Counted from the first letter of the stretch, positions 23,330 to 32,032 are shown. The stretch: DNA of 43,867 nucleotides from DTBU01 sp964568845 (GCA_964568845.1 CAZMSC010000012.1:1-43867); one strand, 5' to 3'. Numbers and translations are program-made. The notes: generated by a model from the sequence alone, not told the origin.

Positions 23330-23633
23330 GGCCTGATAGCCTCCTCTTCATAAGTTCTTCAGGGATTCTACTCGACGGGATTTTAATGAATGCCGTCAAG
23401 ACGAGGACGTGGAATATGAGGTCAGACGCCTCATATACTGTATCGCTTTCAACGCCTTTGTAGGCGGCTTCAACAAACTCTAAACATTCTTCAAGAATTT
23501 TGTCGACTATAGTCTCTAAGCCCTCTGACATGAGCCTGCTGGTGTAAGAGCCTTCGATAGGCTTGTCACGCCTCTCCTCTATGATCCTGTAAAGCTCGTC
23601 TAGAAAACACCAACTCATAGTGGTCACTTCCAA
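23301..23633 (-). CDS. hisE: Phosphoribosyl-ATP pyrophosphatase
   Basis: A 110-residue MazG-like all-alpha pyrophosphohydrolase. The motif KILEECLEFVEAAYKG (about residues 45-60) and VYEASDLIFHVLVL (about 65-78) hold the acidic Mg-binding residues. It converts PR-ATP to PR-AMP, the step between HisG and HisI. It sits between hisD (25-bp gap) and hisI (29-bp overlap). Length is as expected. Confidence 0.93.
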   Translation of the reverse strand: MEVTTMSWCFLDELYRIIEERRDKPIEGSYTSRLMSEGLETIVDKILEECLEFVEAAYKGVESDTVYEASDLIFHVLVLTAFIKIPSSRIPEELMKRRLSGHGGGKAQSK

Positions 23634-23658
23634 ACAAATCGTATTTAAAGCTGTGAAG

Positions 23659-24948
23659 CTAACGTTTAAACTGTAGGCTGTTTAACGCGTCTCTAGCTTT
23701 TAAAGCATTGTAGTGCATTTTCAACCCCTCAATACTAGCCATGATTTCTGCAAACTTTCTAAGCGTTTTAAACCCGTCTAGATCAGCAACCTGAACGATC
23801 AGGTTTTTCATAAAGTGAAGTGGATTAAGACCTGATGAGAATCTGGCAGCTCCGCCAGTTGGTAAAACGTGACTCACGCCTGTTGCATAGTCTCCGAGGG
23901 AGACGGGTGTTAGAGAACCTATGAAAACTGAGCCTGCGTTTTTAACCATTTTTAAAACATCTTCTGGCTTTTTAAACAGTATTTCAAGATGTTCAGGAGC
24001 ATAGCTATTTATAAATTCCATGGCCTCTTCTAAGCTGTCGGCTATAAATAATCCGCCTCTTTTAAAGCTTTCGAGGGTATTTGAATCCACCATAGCATCT
24101 AGGGTTTTTGAAACTTCTAAAGCGAGCCTCTCAGACATTGATACAAGTACTGCGGAGGAGTTTGGATGCTCAGCTTGAGATAGAAGGTCCGCCGCCACTA
24201 GCATTGGGTCTGCCGAGTCGTCTGCTAACACTAGTATTTCACTCGGACCGGCGGGTAGGTCAACGCCAACATCGCCGTAAACTATGCGCTTGGCCATTTC
24301 AACGTAGAGCCCCCCGGGTCCAACTATTTTATCTACTTTAGGTACTGTCTCCGTTCCATATGCCATGGCTGCGATGGCTTGTGCACCGCCTACTCTAAAC
24401 GCTTCGTCAACGCCAGCGATCTTCATAGCCGCTAGGACTACTGGTTTAACGTTCCTAGGAGGAGTGCAGACTATGACTCTACTTACTCCGACCGTTTTTG
24501 CAAGTGTAGCAGTCATTAGGATCGTTGATGGATAAGGGTTAGCTCCGCCTGGTATGTAGACGCCGATGCGTTCTATGGGCTTCCACAATGCGTAGATTTG
24601 TAAGCCTCTCTCTGGCTCTAGAAGCCTATTTTCCGGTAAGAGCCCTAGAGCCACTTTTTCTACGAGGGAGTGTATAAACTCCATAGCCTCTATGACGGCG
24701 CTATCCAGTGTATCGTAGGCCGCATCCATCTCCTCACGTAGTATTCTTAAACTTTCAGCGTTCAATTCTACACCATCGTAGAGCCTAGTATAATCTATGA
24801 GCGCTGCATCTCCCTTAGATTTCACGTTTTCAACTATCTCTGTCACTGCTTTTCTTACATCTTCTAAATTGGATAGCCCCCTTCTCTGAAGCCTTTCGAA
24901 ATCTCTTCGCGATAAGGTTTTCAATCTTACTGGTTTTAAACGGGTCAC
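23659..24948 (-). CDS. hisD: Histidinol dehydrogenase
   Basis: A 429-residue zinc enzyme that oxidises histidinol to histidine. Visible features are IERIGVYIPGGANPYPSTILM (about residues 118-138), VGGAQAIAAMAYGTETVPKVDK (about 182-203) and VDLPAGPSEILVLAD (about 230-244). Zinc and catalytic residues are in LLSQAEHPNSSA (about 257-268) and NSYAPEHLEI (about 318-327). The ATG overlaps the end of hisB by four bases. Full length, no anomalies. Confidence 0.96.
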   Translation of the reverse strand: MTRLKPVRLKTLSRRDFERLQRRGLSNLEDVRKAVTEIVENVKSKGDAALIDYTRLYDGVELNAESLRILREEMDAAYDTLDSAVIEAMEFIHSLVEKVALGLLPENRLLEPERGLQIYALWKPIERIGVYIPGGANPYPSTILMTATLAKTVGVSRVIVCTPPRNVKPVVLAAMKIAGVDEAFRVGGAQAIAAMAYGTETVPKVDKIVGPGGLYVEMAKRIVYGDVGVDLPAGPSEILVLADDSADPMLVAADLLSQAEHPNSSAVLVSMSERLALEVSKTLDAMVDSNTLESFKRGGLFIADSLEEAMEFINSYAPEHLEILFKKPEDVLKMVKNAGSVFIGSLTPVSLGDYATGVSHVLPTGGAARFSSGLNPLHFMKNLIVQVADLDGFKTLRKFAEIMASIEGLKMHYNALKARDALNSLQFKR

Positions 24949-25535
24949 TTTAAAGCCCCCTTCGTGCTGGGAACGCTATTCCGACCACTTGTTGCAATTC
25001 TACATGCCTCTCTTAAAGCTACAGCTAAAGCTTTGAATAAAGCTTCGAAAACGTGGTGGGTGTCTTCACCGTATATACGTGGGATGTGTATTGTGAGCCT
25101 ACCGGACTGGGCTAAACTACGTAGGAAGTGTTTTACGAGGTTAAAGTCCAATCCCTCTGTGAAGCCGGTGAATCGTCCTTCCACGTGTAGATACGGCCTA
25201 CCGGAAACGTCTAGGGAAACTTCTGCTAAAGCATCATCCATAGGTATTATGGCGAAGCCGAATCTAACTATGCCTCTTCTATCGCCTAAAGCCTTATCTA
25301 AAGCCTCGCCTACTGTTAAAGCTACGTCTTCTACTATATGGTGGATAGTAGGCGTTTTCAACGCGTCGGCGGACAGCTTCAAATCCATCAAGCTGTGCTT
25401 TGACAGCGTTTCAAGCATGTGGTCGAAAAATGGGTAGCCTGTCTTAACCTCTGAAACGCCTGACCCGTCTAAATTAAGTTCTACCCTGACGTATGTTTCC
25501 AACGTTCTCCTTTCGCAGACGGCCAGCCTAGCCAT
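24945..25535 (-). CDS. hisB: Imidazoleglycerol-phosphate dehydratase
   Basis: A 196-residue stand-alone dehydratase without the phosphatase domain found in enterobacterial HisB. The duplicated metal-binding motifs TIHHIVEDVALTVGEAL (about residues 65-81) and DTHHVFEALFKALAVAL (about 156-172) are clear, together with YPFFDHMLETL (about 34-44). It overlaps hisA by eight bases and hisD by four. Confidence 0.96.
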   Translation of the reverse strand: MARLAVCERRTLETYVRVELNLDGSGVSEVKTGYPFFDHMLETLSKHSLMDLKLSADALKTPTIHHIVEDVALTVGEALDKALGDRRGIVRFGFAIIPMDDALAEVSLDVSGRPYLHVEGRFTGFTEGLDFNLVKHFLRSLAQSGRLTIHIPRIYGEDTHHVFEALFKALAVALREACRIATSGRNSVPSTKGALK

Positions 25536-26250
25536 TTCGAGCAGCCTCCATCGCTTCTCTTAAACTAAAACGCTTCTCATAAAGGGCTCTACCCACTACA
25601 GCTCCATAGACGCCGGCCTTCTTTAAAAGAACTATGTCGTTTAGGGAGGATATACCGCCAGCGTAAAATACTGGTTTTTCCGTGGCGTTTAAAATCTTCT
25701 TCAACGTTTCCAAACAGACTCCTGAAGCTAAACCTTCACGTTGAACATCGGTGTACAGTATACCCCAGAACATGTTCGGGTCTAGTTTTCTAATAGCATC
25801 GTATACCGTAATCCCCGCGTTTTCAGTCCAACCTCTTTTAACAATTAAACCAGACTTAGCATCTAAAGCCACTATAATCTTGCCAGGACCTACAGCATCG
25901 ACAATCTTCTTAAAGAGCTCTAGGTTTTCATACAGCACTGTACCAAGGACTATGCGGTATGCGCCAGCCTTCACGAAACATAGAGCATCTTCAACAGATC
26001 TTATTCCACCACCTACCTGAACTGGAACAGCCACTCGCTTAACGATTTCAAAGATCACGGGTTTATTTATAGTTGAACCATCTATTGCACCGTTTAGATC
26101 AACCACGTGTAGAAGGGGGGCGCCTTCTTCAACCCAGTGCTTAGCCATATTGATAGGGTCTAGGGGGATCTTCAGCCCGGTTCCAGGTTTACCCTGGACG
26201 AGTTTTACACATCTTCCATCTTTGAGGTCTATGGATGGCACTATGATCAT
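25528..26250 (-). CDS. hisA: Phosphoribosylformimino-5-aminoimidazole carboxamide ribotide isomerase
   Basis: A 240-residue TIM barrel. The start has VPSIDLKDGRCVKLVQG (about residues 4-20) with the first catalytic Asp, and the second Asp is in IIVALDAKSGLIVKRGWTE (about 125-143). Phosphate-binding glycines are VQVGGGIRSVEDA (about 76-88) and FYAGGISSLNDI (about 195-206). It is the histidine-pathway enzyme by operon context; a second HisA-like protein is encoded in the methanofuran cluster. It overlaps hisG by four bases. Confidence 0.95.
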   Translation of the reverse strand: MIIVPSIDLKDGRCVKLVQGKPGTGLKIPLDPINMAKHWVEEGAPLLHVVDLNGAIDGSTINKPVIFEIVKRVAVPVQVGGGIRSVEDALCFVKAGAYRIVLGTVLYENLELFKKIVDAVGPGKIIVALDAKSGLIVKRGWTENAGITVYDAIRKLDPNMFWGILYTDVQREGLASGVCLETLKKILNATEKPVFYAGGISSLNDIVLLKKAGVYGAVVGRALYEKRFSLREAMEAARNG

Positions 26251-27104
26251 GGTATAACCCTCTCTATGGGCATTACGAGGAGGTCCCGTGCACCAGCCTT
26301 CTTAGCGAGGTTTATCACCTTGTAGACTTCATCTTCATCTATGACTGTATAGACCTCCCACATTTTCTCCTCAGCCCTCACCTCTGCAACGGTGGGTCCA
26401 GCCATAGCCGGTAGAACTGCTAGAACCTTGTTTAAAAACCTATCTGGCACATTCATCATGAGAAGCTTCTTACCCTTAGCTTTAAGAACGCTTTCAAGGG
26501 CGAGTTTAACCTCTATGATCTTATCGTTTTTCACTTTTAAGCTATCTCTATTCGCTATTAAACGTGATGAAGATTCGAGTAAAACTTCTATGGGTTTTAA
26601 CCCGTGAATCTTTAAAGTAGTACCTGTACTTGAAACATCTACGATCGCATCTGCCACGTTTAAGTGGGGCATGATTTCAGCTGCACCTGTAATCGGTATG
26701 ATTTCAACTTTTAAACTGAGGCTGTTGAAAAACCTCGAAGCTATGTTGACGTACTTTGTCGCAACCTTAAGCCCCGGTTTTAAATCTCCAATTGTTTCAA
26801 TCCCAGAGTTTTCCTTCACGGCTAGTACGAGGGAGGCTCTTCCAAACTTTAAATCAAGCAAATCTTCAACGTCTACGTTTGCCTCAACAACGTAATCGTG
26901 GCCTGTTATCCCTAGGTCTGCAGCACCCAATCCAACAAGTCTAGGTATATCGGCAGCTCTAGCGAATATCACATCCAGTTCAGAGTCGTTTGTCCTACCG
27001 TAGAGCTTCCCTTTATCTAGAACTCTTATGCCCGCTTCAGCCAATACGTCTAAGGCTGGCTTGTGCAGTCTACCTTTATTCGGTAGTGCTAATACGACTC
27101 CCAT
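26247..27104 (-). CDS. hisG: ATP phosphoribosyltransferase, long form
   Basis: A 285-residue long-form HisG. It has LALPNKGRLHKPALDVL (about residues 5-21), LGAADLGITGHDYVVE (about 59-74), DAIVDVSSTGTTLKIHGLKPI (about 152-172) with the PRPP loop, and a C-terminal about 75-residue ACT-like regulatory domain (GPTVAEVRAEEKMWEVYTVI). The long form is a stand-alone hexamer feedback-inhibited by histidine, so no HisZ is needed. It directly abuts hisC with no gap and catalyses the committed step. Confidence 0.95.
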   Translation of the reverse strand: MGVVLALPNKGRLHKPALDVLAEAGIRVLDKGKLYGRTNDSELDVIFARAADIPRLVGLGAADLGITGHDYVVEANVDVEDLLDLKFGRASLVLAVKENSGIETIGDLKPGLKVATKYVNIASRFFNSLSLKVEIIPITGAAEIMPHLNVADAIVDVSSTGTTLKIHGLKPIEVLLESSSRLIANRDSLKVKNDKIIEVKLALESVLKAKGKKLLMMNVPDRFLNKVLAVLPAMAGPTVAEVRAEEKMWEVYTVIDEDEVYKVINLAKKAGARDLLVMPIERVIP

Positions 27105-28175
27105 CTAACCACCTTCTGAATCTAAAACCTCCTTTAAAGCTTCAATAAGCATGGTGTTTTCATAATCTGTTCCAACAGTTATCCTTATAAAATCTCCTTG
27201 AAAACCGCTTAGAACACCTATAACTCTTATGGAAATACCGCGTTCGAGGAGTTTAGCTGAGATTTGACTTGAGGATAAGCCTGAACCTGATACGTCTAGA
27301 AGGATGAAGTTTGCCTCTGAAGGATATGGCTTAATACATTTAAACCGTTTCAGCGAGTTGTATAGTGCCTCTCTAGCCTTCTTAATGGCTTCTACAGTGG
27401 CATCTACTATGTGCTGGTTTTCAAGAAGCGTTAAAGCAGCTTCTTGAGCGATCAGAGAGACGTTGTATGGCGGCTTAACTTTTAAAAGATTTTCCACTAC
27501 TTGTTCTGAGGCGAGGCAGTATCCTATTCTCAGCCCGGCCAATCCATAAGCTTTCGAGAAGGTTCTGAGTATTATCAAGTTTTCATAGTTTCTAAGAAAT
27601 CTTAGAGCAGTTTTAGCCGAGAACTCGTAGTAGGCTTCATCTACAACCGTTAGAACACCTGTTTGAAGCAGTTCCTCAACCTGCTCCAGGGATGGGCCTA
27701 AACCGGTTGGATTGTTCGGGTTTGGCATGAAGAATAGTTGAACGTTTTTAGATGACAGCGTCTTAGTAATGGCGTCTAAGTTAAACGTGAAATCCGGGTT
27801 TAGAGGGATCTTCACTACAGAGCCTCCGGCTATCGTCGTAAACCTTTCATACATCGGGAAGGTTGGGTATAAAACCGCTACGTTAACACCTTCGTAAACG
27901 TAGGCCTTCACTATGAGGTCTATGAGTTCGTCTGAGCCAGCTCCTATGACAACGTTGCCACGCTCTAAACCGTTAAGTTTAGCTATCGCCTCCTTAAGCT
28001 TCACGGGTTCTGGTGGATAACGGTTTATGAGTTTTAAAACTCTATCTATAGCTTCTACGACTTCTTGAGGCGGTGGATACGGATTTTCATTAGCGTCTAG
28101 CTTAATGACGCCTTTCATAAGAGGTTTTTCCTCGTAGAGTGTTTCGGGGAGCTGTTTCAACGTTTTCAAGCGCAT
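27105..28175 (-). CDS. hisC: Histidinol-phosphate aminotransferase
   Basis: A 356-residue fold-type I PLP enzyme. It has IKLDANENPYPPPQEV near the N-terminus, NPNNPTGLG, VVDEAYYEFS and the PLP lysine in RTFSKAYGLAGLRIGY. It transaminates imidazoleacetol phosphate. The frame can start at GTG 28220, but that codon lies inside the operator region next to the TATA box, so it would probably not be transcribed; ATG 28175 is chosen, although its AGGAGG is unusually close (one base spacing). It is the first gene of the his operon, divergent from the AbrB-ACT regulator. Confidence 0.92.
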   Translation of the reverse strand: MRLKTLKQLPETLYEEKPLMKGVIKLDANENPYPPPQEVVEAIDRVLKLINRYPPEPVKLKEAIAKLNGLERGNVVIGAGSDELIDLIVKAYVYEGVNVAVLYPTFPMYERFTTIAGGSVVKIPLNPDFTFNLDAITKTLSSKNVQLFFMPNPNNPTGLGPSLEQVEELLQTGVLTVVDEAYYEFSAKTALRFLRNYENLIILRTFSKAYGLAGLRIGYCLASEQVVENLLKVKPPYNVSLIAQEAALTLLENQHIVDATVEAIKKAREALYNSLKRFKCIKPYPSEANFILLDVSGSGLSSSQISAKLLERGISIRVIGVLSGFQGDFIRITVGTDYENTMLIEALKEVLDSEGG

Positions 28176-28181
28176 TCCTCC

Positions 28182-28232
28182 TGTGGGAAATTTGTGGGAT
28201 AGAAAATCAATACATCCCACAATTTATAAATT
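28182..28232. promoter_or_regulatory. Shared divergent his/AbrB-ACT promoter with operator-like repeats
   Basis: AATTTATAAATT at 28221-28232 is a perfect palindrome usable as a TATA box in both directions. It is about 26-30 bp from likely start sites near 28200 (his, minus) and 28252 (regulator, plus). Abutting it is a perfect 9-bp inverted repeat, TTGTGGGAT (28192-28200) and ATCCCACAA (28214-28222), with a 13-bp spacer. A further half-site TGTGGGA at 28182-28188 repeats that at 28193-28199 with 11-bp periodicity, about one helical turn. The repeats cover the his start site, so a bound protein would block his transcription. The binder is inferred to be the divergent AbrB-ACT protein. Confidence 0.6.
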
Positions 28233-28262
28233 TTACTACTTCATAGATATTGAGGGGGGGCT

Positions 28263-28670
28263 ATGCGTATAGCTAGTATTCAGAAGATAGATGCTAAGGG
28301 AAGGGTTTCAATACCAGTGAAGGTTAGAGAGGCTTTAGGTTTGAAAGACGGTATGAGGGTTCTCCTAATCGCAGACGTCGAGGAGAGGAGGATCGCCATA
28401 AATCTCTTTGCAGACCCCGAGGCTAAACTTGTAGAGTTTAGGATAAGCCTCAGCGATATACCAGGTGCTTTAGCTAGAGCTGCTTCAATACTTGCTAAGA
28501 ACGGTATAGACCTTCTGTTTTCAGAGTCTAGAACCCTGAGACGTGGGGAGCATGCTGAGTGGATCGCTATAGCAGATTACTCGAAGTGTATAAAACCTCT
28601 TGAGAAGGTTGAGGAGGAGCTTATAAATGAGAATTGTATAAAAGCTGTAGAGTATAGGGTTTTAGAGTAG
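28263..28670 (+). CDS. AbrB-ACT fusion regulator
   Basis: A 135-residue protein. It joins an N-terminal SpoVT/AbrB DNA-binding fold (QKIDAKGRVSIPVKVREALG, about residues 7-26; DGMRVLLIAD) to an ACT domain (VEFRISLSDIPGALARAASI then LAKNGIDLLFSES, about 58-90). ACT domains bind amino acids, so this looks like a ligand-responsive transcription factor. Divergence from the his operon across a shared palindromic TATA and operator suggests it senses histidine or a related amino acid and controls both directions; this is inference. The ATG has GAGGGGGG upstream. A DapB-like dehydrogenase follows by 10 bp. Confidence 0.8.
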   Translation: MRIASIQKIDAKGRVSIPVKVREALGLKDGMRVLLIADVEERRIAINLFADPEAKLVEFRISLSDIPGALARAASILAKNGIDLLFSESRTLRRGEHAEWIAIADYSKCIKPLEKVEEELINENCIKAVEYRVLE

Positions 28671-28680
28671 GTGATATATA

Positions 28681-29682
28681 ATGGTTAAAGTCTTACAGTA
28701 CGGCGTCGGGTCTATCGGTTCGAAGGCTGTTAAGGCTTTGGTTTCAAAACCTTGGATTGAAATCGTAGGAGCAGTAGATTCCGATGAGGCGAAAAAAGGT
28801 AGAGACTTAGGTATGGTTGCTGGTCTTGATAGGAGGCTTGACGTTGAAGTCTACGGGAGTTTAGCTGAAGCTTTGAAACACGTTAAAGCAGATATCGTCC
28901 TCCACACTACAAGCTCCTGGTTAGACTTAGTTGAGCCTCAGATATTGGAGATAGTTGAGAACGGACTGAGTGTAGTATCGACTTGTGAAGAGCTGGCATA
29001 TCCATGGAGGAGGAGCCCCGAGGCCGCTAAACGTATAGATGAAGCAGCTAGAAAAAACGGCGTCGTAGTGCTTGGGACAGGTGTCAACCCGGGCTTCGTT
29101 TTAGACACTATGATTCTAACTTTAACATCCGTATGCATAAGCATCGACAGGATAGAGGCTTGGAGAGTAGTCGATGCATCTAAGAGGCGTCTTCCACTGC
29201 AGAAGAAGATAGGTTCAGGTATGAGTGTGGAAGAGTTTAGAAGCGCTGTTCAAAGGGGCCGTATGGGACACGTAGGTCTTAGGGAGTCTTTAGACATGGT
29301 TGCCGACTGTTTAGGTTGGAATTTCGATTATGTTAGGGAAAGCTTAGAGCCAGTTGTAGCCTCTAAACCTATTGAAACAGAGTTTTTCAAAATCAAACCC
29401 GGCCAGGTTATAGGTATTTCTCAGAGTATAGGGGGATTTGTTGGAGGTTTTGAAAAGATTAAACTCAACCTTCAAATGTATCTTAATGCTGAGAACCCTA
29501 GGGACGCCGTTAAAATAGAGGGTGTGCCAAGTTTAGAATTTGAAGTTAAAAACGGTATACCCGGCGATGAAGCTACTGTCGCGATTATAGTAAACATGAT
29601 ACCTAGAGTTTTAAGCGCAGAACCAGGTTTGAAGACCATGAAGGATTTGAAACTGCCGTTTGCATGGCTTAAAGCATTCTAG
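28681..29682 (+). CDS. DapB-like NAD(P)-dependent oxidoreductase (2,4-diaminopentanoate dehydrogenase-like)
   Basis: A 333-residue protein. It has an N-terminal Rossmann motif (VLQYGVGSIGSKAVKAL, about residues 4-20; VDSDEAKKGRDLG) of the dihydrodipicolinate-reductase fold, and GTGVNPGFVLDTM near 134-146, characteristic of the 2,4-diaminopentanoate dehydrogenase-like group. Substrate is not determinable by eye; it could act on an amino acid-derived imine. It is co-directional with and 10 bp after the AbrB-ACT regulator, so its substrate may be related to the regulator's ligand. The start is ATG at 28681. Confidence 0.75.
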   Translation: MVKVLQYGVGSIGSKAVKALVSKPWIEIVGAVDSDEAKKGRDLGMVAGLDRRLDVEVYGSLAEALKHVKADIVLHTTSSWLDLVEPQILEIVENGLSVVSTCEELAYPWRRSPEAAKRIDEAARKNGVVVLGTGVNPGFVLDTMILTLTSVCISIDRIEAWRVVDASKRRLPLQKKIGSGMSVEEFRSAVQRGRMGHVGLRESLDMVADCLGWNFDYVRESLEPVVASKPIETEFFKIKPGQVIGISQSIGGFVGGFEKIKLNLQMYLNAENPRDAVKIEGVPSLEFEVKNGIPGDEATVAIIVNMIPRVLSAEPGLKTMKDLKLPFAWLKAF

Positions 29683-29911
29683 GCGATGCTGTGATATGCT
29701 ATGACGCGAGGCCTCGATAAATTGAGGCTGAAAGGAAATAATGGAGCGTTTTCGTAAAAAGAGGTGCCAGATACTACGGATTTCCGTAACATTTTGCAAG
29801 ACATCTGCAACATGGTATGTGGGAAGAAAAGAATTCAACATGAAGTCTAGTTGTTAAATTTTAGTAATTAAAGTGTAACATTCTTTAAAATTGTGGCACA
29901 TTTTAAAGATA

Positions 29912-29941
29912 AGTAACACTTATATACCTACAAGTGCTACT
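29912..29941. promoter_or_regulatory. vapBC promoter with operator-like inverted repeat
   Basis: AGTAACACTT (29912-29921) and AAGTGCTACT (29932-29941) are inverted copies with one mismatch. They enclose a TATATA element (29921-29926), so a bound antitoxin would hide the TATA box. A related half-site AAGTGTAAC lies at 29871-29879. Upstream, 29683-29911 holds no gene that I can see. Autoregulation by VapB-VapC is the expected mode in the family; binding here is inferred. Confidence 0.5.
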
Positions 29942-29958
29942 TTACGTTGGTAATCTAT

Positions 29959-30195
29959 ATGACTATTGTTGAGGTTGGCCCTAAGTACCGCGTTACGATT
30001 ACCCGTGACGTGCGTAGGAAAACTCCCTTAAGGGTTGGGCAGAAGGTTTACCTTCTGGCTAGGCCTCCATACATAGTGTTGATTCCAATTCCAGACAATA
30101 TCGATGATGCATTAGCCGAAAACCTCGGTGACATAACTTACAGTAGAGAAGAGCGGAAGAGGGCTGAGGAGCAACTGTTGAAAGAGGTCTCTTAA
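29959..30195 (+). CDS. AbrB-type antitoxin (VapB-like)
   Basis: A 78-residue protein with an N-terminal SpoVT/AbrB fold (VEVGPKYRVTITRDVRRKTP then LRVGQKVYLL) and a charged C-terminus that would neutralise the partner toxin. The frame begins at TTG 29947 but ATG 29959 gives the family-like start MTIVEVGPKYRV. It is followed directly by a PIN-domain gene with no gap, the typical VapBC layout. It likely represses its own promoter through the inverted repeat at 29912-29941. Confidence 0.75.
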   Translation: MTIVEVGPKYRVTITRDVRRKTPLRVGQKVYLLARPPYIVLIPIPDNIDDALAENLGDITYSREERKRAEEQLLKEVS

Positions 30196-30642
30196 GTGGA
30201 AATGGGCTACATGGTTGAAACAGAGTTCCTCTTCGGCTTCCAGCCTAAAGATAGACGTTATGGGATAGTTTCTAGAATATTGAAGGCTTATGTAGCAACT
30301 AAACCCTTCCCCATATATTACCCGGTTTCTGCACTTATTGAGATCCGCGAAGTCATGGCAAGTCATGGAAAAACCGCCAGTGAAAGGCTTAACGCACTAA
30401 CATATATAAAGGCAAAGGCGGTAGCATCGGGTATTCAGGAAATAACTTTCTCCTCAGACGACTTAATTCTATGTGAAGAAATAATAGCGCAACACAAAGC
30501 CCTAACATTATTCGACGCGCTCCATGCATCAGTGGCATTAAACAACAAACTAACGATTATCTCAAATGACGAAGCTTACGACGAGGTCGAAGTAGAAAGA
30601 ATCGCCTTCAAAGAATTTCTAGGTCTATTAGAGGAGCAATAG
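30196..30642 (+). CDS. PIN-domain protein (VapC-like toxin RNase)
   Basis: A 148-residue PIN-domain protein. Acidic residues expected at the active site are Glu8 in YMVETEFLFGF (usually Asp in VDTN), Glu in SALIEIREV, Asp in LTLFDALHA and Asp in IISNDEAYD. The Glu for Asp at the first position may lower but need not abolish RNase activity. The GTG start abuts the antitoxin stop, and ATG at 30202 is an alternative. The 198-bp gap to the next, convergent gene has a 6-bp hairpin at 30738-30756 and nothing else recognised. Confidence 0.75.
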   Translation: MEMGYMVETEFLFGFQPKDRRYGIVSRILKAYVATKPFPIYYPVSALIEIREVMASHGKTASERLNALTYIKAKAVASGIQEITFSSDDLILCEEIIAQHKALTLFDALHASVALNNKLTIISNDEAYDEVEVERIAFKEFLGLLEEQ

Positions 30643-30840
30643 CTGCGAAATTTCAAAGCGTTTAATGCACGCCTTCTTGTTTTCTCCTAAACATTATTAG
30701 CAGCGTTTTCCCAAAAAATTCAAGTAACTCTGATACTGTCCTTTGGGGTGAAGGACTCCTTCCTCAAAGAATCTTTAAAGTTTTCAATTAAACGCCTGAA
30801 GTCTGAGATGTGGGGTGAAGTCTAACGTTTTACAGACGCT

Positions 30841-31920
30841 TTAACCTCCATATTGGGAGCTACGGGTATATGTCATGATCCGTCGAACCGCGCTGGCGAT
30901 TTTCCTTCTAAAGGCATAGGTTAATAGCAACACAGCTACTACGGTTATGATCGAAGGCGTTATATAACGTGAAAGCCAGTATTTGAATTCCCGTGTTTCG
31001 TAGAACATCGGTCTTCTATTCTTCAACTCCCTATCCATGAAATCTAACACTCTAGCCGCTACAAGCTCTAATGGTAGATCGTGACCCGAGTCGTACCAGT
31101 ATACGGTTTTGGGTTCACCAGCATGCTTGTAGAGCTGTTCACCCGCTTCAGCTGGAACTATTCGATCGTGCCTGCCGAGGTGGAAAACCACGGGTCTTGG
31201 GGAGAAGTTTCCTATGAAGTTTATAGGGTCTATTGGGTTGAGCATTCTTTGAAGCTCTTCATAGGATATGTTGTTGAGTTTAAGGTATTCCCTTATGGGT
31301 GGTATGGCTGAGTGTTGACTCTCTCTTATCATGAGGCTCATGTTTCCACCGGCCACTAGAAGGGCCGCCGCTTTAATCCTAGGTTCTACTCCTATGAATA
31401 TGGCGCCTAGTATGCCGCCCATACTGCCGCCGACGTAACCTATCCTATCGGGGTCTATCTCAGGTCTTGTTTCAATGTAATCTACGGCTCTTCTAAGGTC
31501 TATAACCGTCTGTATTATGCTTTTAACAGAGTCTTCTATGTCGGTGGAGTATAGGGCTTTACCCTCTTCCTTACGTTCACCGTGATACTCCGCGTCTACA
31601 GCGATTAGAGCGTATTCTTCTGACGCCGCTAGGTCTGTTAAAGGTAGGATGTCTTCCTTAGAGCCTCCATAGCCGTGGAGGAACACTATACATGGAACCT
31701 TACCTTCAGCTTTAGGTAGGATTAGTAGGGCTGGAACCCTCTCCCCATTTACGGAATCAAAGTATACCTTGTAGACTACGTACTTATCTCCCTCTCGCAC
31801 AAGCTCCTCTACTGCGTTTAAAGGCATGTCTTTATCGTATGAGTATAGGTTTGAATGGTTTAAACATAGAGCCCCTGGGGTCGTGTAAATAGATGATAGG
31901 TATAAGATGACGATCAGCAT
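30841..31920 (-). CDS. Membrane-anchored alpha/beta hydrolase (dienelactone hydrolase/acetyl-xylan-esterase-like)
   Basis: A 359-residue serine hydrolase. It has a hydrophobic N-terminal signal segment (MLIVILYLSSIYTTP), oxyanion region CIVFLHGYGGSKED, nucleophile GYVGGSMGGILG, acid LGRHDRIVP and histidine DSGHDLPLE. A C-terminal membrane helix (ITPSIITVVAVLLLTYAF) is followed by basic RRKIASAVRR, so it is anchored with the catalytic domain outside. The frame can start at 32022, but an A/T-rich TATA-like stretch at about 31955-31985 and the signal peptide favour ATG 31920. Substrate is unknown; an extracellular ester or peptide is likely. Confidence 0.8.
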   Translation of the reverse strand: MLIVILYLSSIYTTPGALCLNHSNLYSYDKDMPLNAVEELVREGDKYVVYKVYFDSVNGERVPALLILPKAEGKVPCIVFLHGYGGSKEDILPLTDLAASEEYALIAVDAEYHGERKEEGKALYSTDIEDSVKSIIQTVIDLRRAVDYIETRPEIDPDRIGYVGGSMGGILGAIFIGVEPRIKAAALLVAGGNMSLMIRESQHSAIPPIREYLKLNNISYEELQRMLNPIDPINFIGNFSPRPVVFHLGRHDRIVPAEAGEQLYKHAGEPKTVYWYDSGHDLPLELVAARVLDFMDRELKNRRPMFYETREFKYWLSRYITPSIITVVAVLLLTYAFRRKIASAVRRIMTYTRSSQYGG

Positions 31921-32032
31921 TGCCTCTGAAAACCTGCTGTTCAAAATCAAATAATTTTGTGAATGTAAAAATATAAAATTGTTGCGAGGTATCGAATGGA
32001 ATGTGTTGAGGTTGTAATACATGGAGTGTGTA

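Noticed and set aside
24964..25437. 157-codon plus-strand frame
   Set aside because: It is antisense to hisB, with low-complexity Ser/Lys/Thr composition.
28176..28220. Longer hisC start at GTG 28220
   Set aside because: The codon falls in the operator repeat beside the TATA box, upstream of the expected transcript start.
30738..30756. Six-bp hairpin GTCCTT/AAGGAC as a terminator
   Set aside because: The stem is short and no T-tract follows; it could be chance.
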